A stretch of 5,683 bases of DNA from Elusimicrobiota bacterium (GTDB taxonomy: Bacteria; Elusimicrobiota; Elusimicrobia; UBA1565; UBA9628). Shown piece after piece: positions 1 to 3,932 of the stretch. Location of the stretch: positions 1 through 5,683 of the forward strand of contig JAQUNT010000176.1 of assembly GCA_028717525.1 (NCBI GenBank). Reading direction: 5' to 3'. How positions within the stretch are numbered: position 1 is the stretch's first letter; every line of letters begins with the position of its first letter. Made by a program: the position numbers and the translations under genes. Under the pieces are notes generated by a model. It saw nothing but the letters and a program-made list of their open reading frames with translations. It did no database searches and had not been told where the DNA came from.

Positions 1-113
1 CGCCTCGTGCCTTCCGATTGCCTGCCCCCCTGCCCATAGGGAGAGGGCAGGCAGGATCCCCCTTCAGGCAGCGGCCGCCCTACGCCGGCTCGTCAGGGCC
101 GGGAGGACTGGTA
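1..113. repeat. Truncated second copy of the IS91-like element's 3' end
   Basis: Positions 1-51 are identical to 1790-1840, and positions 46-113 match 1931-1998 with two substitutions (73 versus 1958, 88 versus 1973). The two blocks overlap in the 6-bp word ggcagg, so this copy equals the right-hand copy minus 96 bp. The right-hand copy covers the last 34 nt of the transposase gene and the non-coding DNA beyond it, so this copy is best read as a relic of the same element's 3' end. Similarity stops abruptly after position 113. The copy may extend left of the window. Confidence 0.85.
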
Positions 114-645
114 ACAGTCCAATGGTGATCCCTCCTTTCTGAGGGATAGCCCCGACGAGATCACGCGCGCCATATTCCAGTTGGTCAACGTGGATTCTCG
201 GTGGGAACAAGTCATAGAGTCCATGGGGGATATTCGCTGCATGCGAAGGGGCTGCTTGGTCCTGCGTCAAATGAATGAGGCTGCCAAGCCATGAATAAGC
301 ATCTGCGAACGCGAATCGTTGATATGCATCGAACACCTTGTTCCACAACCCGCGGGCGTTGCCCCCATTGCCGGTCAGGCTACCATGTGCCGCTTGTTCT
401 ACGGACTTGACGTGCATGCCCATGATAGGCCCGCCACCGGTTGCAGCGTCAATTGTTGCCGCGTATTTCTCTCTAATATCTTTAAATCCGTAGGGGGCAT
501 CAGAAGTGCCAACAATCTGAGTCGAGCGATCCGTCAAGGGGATATGCGTGTCTCCTGCATACCATGCCCAACAATTTCCAGGCATCAGTGTCGCAGAAGC
601 GAGCAATAGAGAAACCGCCCTACTTAACAGACTTCTGCCAATCAT
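64..645 (-). CDS. Secreted zinc-dependent phospholipase C / S1-P1 nuclease-like protein, C-terminally truncated
   Basis: The protein has 193 residues. A basic N-terminus and hydrophobic stretch (residues 1-24) form a Sec signal peptide, probably cleaved near CWA-WYAGDTH (residues 25-34). This would put a Trp at or near the mature N-terminus, as in Bacillus PC-PLC and P1 nuclease, where the N-terminal Trp is a zinc ligand; His34 follows. The segment LGSLIHLTQDQAAPSHA (residues 120-136) carries the H125-x3-D129-x3-P133-x-H135 metal-site signature of the Zn-PLPC and S1/P1 folds. The family is known to hydrolyse phosphodiester bonds in phospholipids or nucleic acids; the substrate cannot be told here. 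The gene is broken at its 3' end: residues 178-193 are read out of frame from the IS remnant at 1-113, giving the odd basic/alanine tail SRRRAAAA. At 193 residues it is shorter than I would expect for a complete enzyme, so it may be inactive. ATG at 643-645 is preceded by a fair SD-like GGAAAAG (649-655) and lies inside the end of the HEAT gene, suggesting translational coupling. Confidence 0.72.
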   Translation of the reverse strand: MIGRSLLSRAVSLLLASATLMPGNCWAWYAGDTHIPLTDRSTQIVGTSDAPYGFKDIREKYAATIDAATGGGPIMGMHVKSVEQAAHGSLTGNGGNARGLWNKVFDAYQRFAFADAYSWLGSLIHLTQDQAAPSHAANIPHGLYDLFPPRIHVDQLEYGARDLVGAIPQKGGITIGLLPVLPALTSRRRAAAA

Positions 646-1672
646 ATTCTTTTCCGGTAAGTTTTCTTAATACAGTCGCGAGGTCGGCCCGGACCATGAG
701 ATCCTTTTCCTTTTCCCACGCCGATAGGACGATACGTTTCACCTTGCGGCCCCCGATGTCACCAAGGGCAGAAGCAGCATTGCCCCGGACCAGCGCGTCA
801 GGGTCATCGAAAAGGATTGTCTCCAAGAAAGGGATAGTGGATTCGGAGCGGGCTTTGCCAACGGCGCCAATAAGCGCACACCTCATTAACTTATCTTTCT
901 CACTCTTGTATATTTCCATGAGCTCGTCTGCCGAGTCGGAGGCCCCAAGGGCGACAACTCTCTCAATGGCCACGCTCCTGATATCCGTGTCTTGTTCGCG
1001 ATCTTTGGCAACCTGCAACAGCGGTGACACGACATCTTTCTCCTTCATTTCCGCAATTGCAGCGGCAACTCGCTGATGCATTTCCTTGTCTTTCGTCTCT
1101 TTGGCAATCTGCAACAACTCCGGCAAAGCATCCTTCCCGTAGGAGCCTAGAGCCAAAACGGTCGCCATGTAAAGCCCCATCTCCGTCCTATTCATCTCAA
1201 CATTCGTTCTCTTGAGATACGAAATCACCGTTGGGAGAGCATCGCGCGATTTCAGCACGCCAGAAAACCGTATCGCATAGGCTCTCTCTTCTGACTTCCG
1301 GCTCTTCAGCATTTTCAGGAAGACCGGCTCCAACAGCCGATCTTCGTTGGTAATGCTGTCCAGTGCCTTGAGTGCGGAGCCAAGTGCGGAGCCACAGGCA
1401 ATTCCCTTGCCCTCATCCTCGGCTGCAAGTTCTACCAAGGTCCGGACATCTTCCTCGGTCTTTGGCTTCATTCGGCCTATCGCTCGTATAAATCGAAGCT
1501 TGGCTTCCCTATTCTGCGCATGGCGATAGCCTTTTGCCGCCGATACGACCGTCTGCCCATGCATATCGGGCTGCTCAGTAGGCGGGATACTGCCCGGCGC
1601 ATTGGCTCCCCGCGCTGCCACTATGGCAACGAATGCGAGGCATGAAGCGAAGCTGATGGCCTTTGGTGTCAT
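620..1672 (-). CDS. Exported HEAT-repeat (PBS-lyase-like) protein
   Basis: The protein has 350 residues. Residues 1-24 look like a Sec signal peptide (hydrophobic FASCLAFVAIVAA, then a small-residue region ending ANA), so the protein is probably periplasmic or exported. From about residue 54 to the end it is an alpha-helical solenoid of roughly eight or nine HEAT units of about 30 residues. The clearest unit is DPDALVRGNAASALGDIG (290-307); others lie near 126-157, 165-195, 197-226 and 230-260. HEAT solenoids are protein-binding scaffolds and I see no catalytic motif, so its partner is unknown. The ATG at 1670-1672 has an excellent SD, GAGGAG at 1681-1686 with 8 nt spacing. The stop lies 26 nt inside the downstream phospholipase-like gene, so the two are almost certainly co-transcribed, and the HEAT protein may bind or regulate that enzyme (inference). 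Codon use is visibly more A/T-rich (AAA, GAA, ATT) than in the debranching enzyme at the right end, consistent with separate ancestry. Confidence 0.85.
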   Translation of the reverse strand: MTPKAISFASCLAFVAIVAARGANAPGSIPPTEQPDMHGQTVVSAAKGYRHAQNREAKLRFIRAIGRMKPKTEEDVRTLVELAAEDEGKGIACGSALGSALKALDSITNEDRLLEPVFLKMLKSRKSEERAYAIRFSGVLKSRDALPTVISYLKRTNVEMNRTEMGLYMATVLALGSYGKDALPELLQIAKETKDKEMHQRVAAAIAEMKEKDVVSPLLQVAKDREQDTDIRSVAIERVVALGASDSADELMEIYKSEKDKLMRCALIGAVGKARSESTIPFLETILFDDPDALVRGNAASALGDIGGRKVKRIVLSAWEKEKDLMVRADLATVLRKLTGKEYDWQKSVK

Positions 1673-1680
1673 CTCGATTT

Positions 1681-1686
1681 CTCCTC
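1681..1686 (-). promoter_or_regulatory. Strong ribosome binding site of the HEAT-repeat gene
   Basis: On the minus strand this reads GAGGAG, 8 nt before the ATG at 1670-1672. It fixes the start of the HEAT gene. I could not find a convincing -35/-10 pair in the 100 nt further upstream. Confidence 0.75.
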
Positions 1687-1789
1687 AGCAGGGACTGTAT
1701 CAAGCATGGCTTCTTCAAGTTGCTTCCGGCAAAGTTGTAGGAGAAATAATCCCACTCCGGCGCGTCAACTCGGCTAGCCACTTCCGCTG

Positions 1790-1998
1790 CGCCTCGTGCC
1801 TTCCGATTGCCTGCCCCCCTGCCCATAGGGAGAGGGCAGGGACCGCGCGACGGCGTTCTCCTTACGCGCGGCCCGAGGGGGCAGGCAATCGGTATAATAC
1901 AACACACGGAGCGAAGGTTTGCATCGATGCGGCAGGCAGGATCCCCCTTCAGGCAGCAGCCGCCCTACGCCGCCTCGTCAGGGCCGGGAGGACTGGTA
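1790..1998. repeat. Full-length copy of the IS-end repeat (direct repeat of 1-113)
   Basis: This 209-bp segment contains everything in the left-edge copy plus 96 extra bases (1841-1936). Its right part encodes the last 11 residues and stop codon of the transposase; its left part is non-coding. It lies in the same orientation as the left-edge copy, so the pair forms direct repeats around the HEAT/phospholipase-like gene pair. Confidence 0.85.
1803..1892. repeat. 16-bp perfect inverted repeat with nested hairpin
   Basis: The arm ccgattgcctgccccc (1803-1818) is the exact reverse complement of 1877-1892. A smaller hairpin, cctgccc (1818-1824) with gggcagg (1834-1840) and a 9-nt loop, starts at the last base of the left arm. 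The outer loop is 58 nt. There is no T-run after either stem on either strand, so a classical intrinsic terminator is unlikely. A REP-like palindromic repeat, or part of the IS origin end, fits better. The left-edge copy keeps the left arm and the small hairpin (29-51) but has lost the right arm. Confidence 0.7.
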
Positions 1999-3332
1999 CC
2001 TTCGTATAAGTCCACGTTCGGGTCGATCTGGCACCCATCGTCCCCCGGCGGACCGCAGTCATAGACCGCCGGCCGCTTGCTCCACGCAGGAAGCATCTTC
2101 GGGAACTCCGTCGACAAGCCCAGATGCGTCAGCAGCCTCACCAACTCCCGGTCGTTCATGATCACTGCCACAGGCACCATCGTCATTGAGCACTTCGGGC
2201 AGATCAAAGGGAACACCTCGAACACACGCGCCAGGCACGCCGCCCATGAGCGCAGTTCGGCGCAGACAGCCGCCTTCTTCTCTCTGAGGCGCGCCCGAGC
2301 CGTGCCATCGCTGGCCGCCTCGACCAGCGATCCTCTAAGCGGAGAGTTCGGCCCCAAAGCCCCATAGTACCGCACCAGGTTCTTCCTCGGCGGCGGCACC
2401 AGCAAGGCCCACTTGCGAAGGAACTCCAGCGGCTCCATCACCACTGACCAAGACTCCCCCCCGCGCGGCTCAGTCCGATAGATCACACGATTCTGCTCCG
2501 CGTAGTACGACACGTTCCGCACGGAGATCGCCGGCCGGCCGCAGTAGTAAAGGAGCTGCTGCAGACCCTTCCGGTCTCCCGGAGGAGCATACGCCGCCGC
2601 ATGCAGGGAGAAGCCCGAATGCGGCCAAGCCAGCATGTTCTCCACGTCCTCCCCGGATAGATATCCCAGCTTCCTCAAGCGCCTCAGCACCTTGCGCCGC
2701 AGGGTCTCCGTCAAAGCCGTCACCTCAGCCTCGGTCGGAGGCCCCGCCGCCTTGAAGCCCAGCACATCCCCAAACAAGCCCGGCTCCTTGAAGAACACCC
2801 CGTCCGATATCACCGCGTGGATGTGCGGGTGCAGGTTCAAGCGGCTGCCGAAGCGCTGGACGAAGGAGATGTTGGCCGGAGCCCCCTCCCCGCATCGGCG
2901 CGCCAGGAACAGTTCCACCTCACGAGCCAGGATGGAAGCCACCTCCCCCGCCAGCTCCCAGTGGATATCCATCAGGAAGCGCAGGCGCTTGGGCACCACC
3001 AAGACCCACTGCCGGTAGCCCTGCTCGGGCAGAAGACGGTCCACCGCGTTGGCCATGGTTACCGTGGCCCGCTTGGCGTCGCAGGAAGGGCACAGGCCCC
3101 GCACCTTGCAGGAGAACGGCACGAACACGTCGTCGCCGCACTTGGGACAACGATAGCGCGCCACCCCGAAGCGGTGGATGCCGCACTCGATGTACTTGCG
3201 GAAGAGCTGGACCACGCGCGCCTGCGGCCTGGGCAGGGCGAACTCCTCCAGGTGGTCCAACACCACCCGGAACAACGGCCCCTTGACCCGGTCCCGCGGC
3301 CGATATCGGCATCCCGGGCTCCAATCCCCCAT
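1965..3332 (-). CDS. IS91-family HUH (rolling-circle) transposase with N-terminal zinc domain
   Basis: The protein has 455 residues and appears intact. In order: a short N-terminal region (YRPRDR, residues 10-15, then a helix) typical of IS91-type proteins; a zinc-binding domain with C62-x2-C65, C75 and C81-x2-C84; the HUH motif in LNLHPHIHAV (165-174), where H170-I-H172 binds the metal; a tyrosine region LLYYCGRPAIS (260-270), with Y262 or Y263 the likely nucleophile; and the family block LLVPPPRKNLVRYYGALGPN (310-329). A second CxxC (C378, C381) and an HLGL motif near residue 403 follow, as in relatives. Such enzymes nick one strand at the element's ori end, form a 5'-phosphotyrosine bond and drive replicative one-strand transfer. 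The ATG at 3330-3332 is the first start available: an in-frame TAG lies one codon upstream. I see no SD, so expression may be weak or kept low. The last 11 residues fall in the segment duplicated at the window's left edge. Confidence 0.92.
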   Translation of the reverse strand: MGDWSPGCRYRPRDRVKGPLFRVVLDHLEEFALPRPQARVVQLFRKYIECGIHRFGVARYRCPKCGDDVFVPFSCKVRGLCPSCDAKRATVTMANAVDRLLPEQGYRQWVLVVPKRLRFLMDIHWELAGEVASILAREVELFLARRCGEGAPANISFVQRFGSRLNLHPHIHAVISDGVFFKEPGLFGDVLGFKAAGPPTEAEVTALTETLRRKVLRRLRKLGYLSGEDVENMLAWPHSGFSLHAAAYAPPGDRKGLQQLLYYCGRPAISVRNVSYYAEQNRVIYRTEPRGGESWSVVMEPLEFLRKWALLVPPPRKNLVRYYGALGPNSPLRGSLVEAASDGTARARLREKKAAVCAELRSWAACLARVFEVFPLICPKCSMTMVPVAVIMNDRELVRLLTHLGLSTEFPKMLPAWSKRPAVYDCGPPGDDGCQIDPNVDLYEGTSPPGPDEAA

Positions 3333-3356
3333 GGACTACATACGAGTTCAAGGCCG

Positions 3357-3391
3357 TTTTGTTCCCTCCCCCGACGGGCCAGGGAACAAAA
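3357..3391. repeat. 11-bp perfect hairpin upstream of the transposase (possible IS ter end)
   Basis: The arm ttttgttccct (3357-3367) is exactly complementary to agggaacaaaa (3381-3391), with a 13-nt GC-rich loop. The hairpin lies in the 153-nt gap between the divergent transposase and coiled-coil genes. The A/T run is inside the stem, with no T-run after it on either strand, so it is not a standard terminator. Its place 25 nt upstream of the transposase start fits a structured ter end of the IS, or an RNA hairpin damping transposase expression; both are inferences. Confidence 0.7.
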
Positions 3392-3474
3392 TCGAGTCTC
3401 GCTCGCATGAATAGTGGGGCCCCTCGCGCCTGGGACTTGCGGCCCTACCCCGCAGCGGGGCAAACAGCTACAAT

Positions 3475-3479
3475 AGGAG
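3475..3479 (+). promoter_or_regulatory. Ribosome binding site of the coiled-coil gene
   Basis: AGGAG stands 6 nt before the ATG at 3486-3488 and decides that start. A small GC hairpin (3448-3452 with 3456-3460) precedes it. A TACAAT word (3469-3474) abuts the SD, which is too close for an ordinary -10 element serving a leadered mRNA, so I do not call a promoter. Confidence 0.7.
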
Positions 3480-3485
3480 CGCGCC

Positions 3486-3926
3486 ATGACCAAGAAGGAC
3501 GACCACGCCACGAAGGCGGATATCGCAGGGTTGAAGAGCGCTTTCGCCGGCCTCAAAGACGACTTCGCCAGGCTCGAGGCGAAGTCCGTGACCAAGGACG
3601 ACATCGCCAGGTTCGAGGCCAAGTCCGCCACCAAGGACGACCTCTCCCGGGTGGAGGGCAGGCTCGACGCCAAGATCGACCGCGTGGCCATCGAGGTCGT
3701 GCGTTCCCAGTCCGACCTCCGCGAGGTCAAGGAGACCATGGCCACCAAGGGCCAGATGGAGCGCCTGATGCGCTGCTTCGACGATTTCGCCGCCAGGGCC
3801 GTGCACTACGACCGCGCCGACGCCACCCGCGGCCAAGCCCTGATCAAGGTGGAAGCCATGGCCGACGACCATGAGCGGCGCATCACCGCCCTGGAATCCT
3901 CGCCGCGCCCCCCGCAAGCCCCCTGA
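3486..3926 (+). CDS. Small coiled-coil protein of unknown function with 13-residue repeats
   Basis: The protein has 146 residues. I do not recognise a named family. It has no signal peptide or membrane segment, so it is probably cytoplasmic, and it is highly charged. Residues 10-62 are tandem 13-residue units; the clearest are KDDFARLEAKSVT (24-36), KDDIARFEAKSAT (37-49) and KDDLSRVEGRLDA (50-62), with a more diverged unit at 10-22. Hydrophobic positions continue through about residue 136, suggesting one long, probably oligomeric, coiled coil. The tail (139-146) is proline-rich. One cysteine (C97) lies mid-protein. At DNA level the first two clear units differ at 6 of 39 bases, so the repeat arose by duplication and has begun to drift. 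The strong SD and clean heptad-like pattern support it being real; an antisense open frame (3468-3917) is a GC-driven shadow. It lies between the IS and a convergent metabolic gene, so context gives no function. Confidence 0.75.
   Translation: MTKKDDHATKADIAGLKSAFAGLKDDFARLEAKSVTKDDIARFEAKSATKDDLSRVEGRLDAKIDRVAIEVVRSQSDLREVKETMATKGQMERLMRCFDDFAARAVHYDRADATRGQALIKVEAMADDHERRITALESSPRPPQAP
3555..3671 (+). repeat. Three tandem 39-bp units inside the coiled-coil gene
   Basis: Units at 3555-3593, 3594-3632 and 3633-3671 each encode 13 residues starting K-D-D. The first two are close to identical (33 of 39 bases), the third more diverged. The unit length is a multiple of three, so gain or loss of a unit would keep the reading frame. 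Confidence 0.75.
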
Positions 3927-3932
3927 GGTAAG

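Larger units (their letters stand above)
1673..1964. other. Non-coding region between the HEAT gene and the transposase
   Basis: I find no convincing gene in these 292 bases; the open frames that cross it lack family resemblance and run through repeats. Positions 1673-1789 are the 5' flank of the leftward HEAT gene, with its SD. Positions 1790-1964 are the 3' flank of the leftward transposase. They hold the repeat shared with the left edge, a 16-bp inverted repeat (1803-1818 / 1877-1892), a small hairpin (1818-1840), a TATAAT word (1892-1897) and a perfect palindrome gcatcgatgc (1921-1930). Confidence 0.7.
1790..3391 (-). mobile_element. IS91-family insertion sequence (ends approximate)
   Basis: The element carries one HUH transposase gene and no terminal DDE-type inverted repeats, as expected for IS91-like elements that move by rolling-circle replication between an ori end (3' of the gene) and a ter end (5' of it). 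The left limit is inferred from the repeat shared with 1-113, which reaches at least to 1790. The right limit is a guess at the strong hairpin 3357-3391. No target-site duplication is expected for this family, so exact ends cannot be fixed from one copy. Confidence 0.55.

Noticed and set aside
29..51. Hairpin cctgccc/gggcagg as a terminator for the truncated gene (and its twin at 1818-1840 for the transposase)
   Set aside because: The stem is short with a 9-nt loop and is followed by G-rich rather than T-rich sequence on the relevant strand; it is better explained as part of the repeat.
1575..1907. 110-residue minus-strand open frame across the HEAT gene start and the IS flank
   Set aside because: It crosses the inverted repeat and the HEAT gene's own SD and signal peptide in another frame; no family resemblance.
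1602..2064. Plus-strand open frames over the repeat region
   Set aside because: They are short, Pro/Arg/Ser-rich, cover both the repeat and the transposase 3' end, and lack SD sequences.
3299..3310. 12-bp palindrome gccgatatcggc near the transposase start as an operator
   Set aside because: It lies inside the coding region (codons 8-12) and encodes residues typical of the family's N-terminus; nothing else supports a binding site.
3555..3671. Tandem repeats as a CRISPR-like array
   Set aside because: The units are contiguous without spacers, in frame and part of a coding coiled coil.
3059..3748. 229-residue minus-strand open frame spanning the transposase start and the coiled-coil gene
   Set aside because: It runs through two real genes in other frames and across the hairpin; composition is erratic and no domain is visible.
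3468..3917. 149-residue open frame antisense to the coiled-coil gene
   Set aside because: It is a Gly/His/Leu-rich shadow of the GC-rich repeats, with no usable start signal; the plus-strand frame has a strong SD and a coherent coiled-coil pattern.
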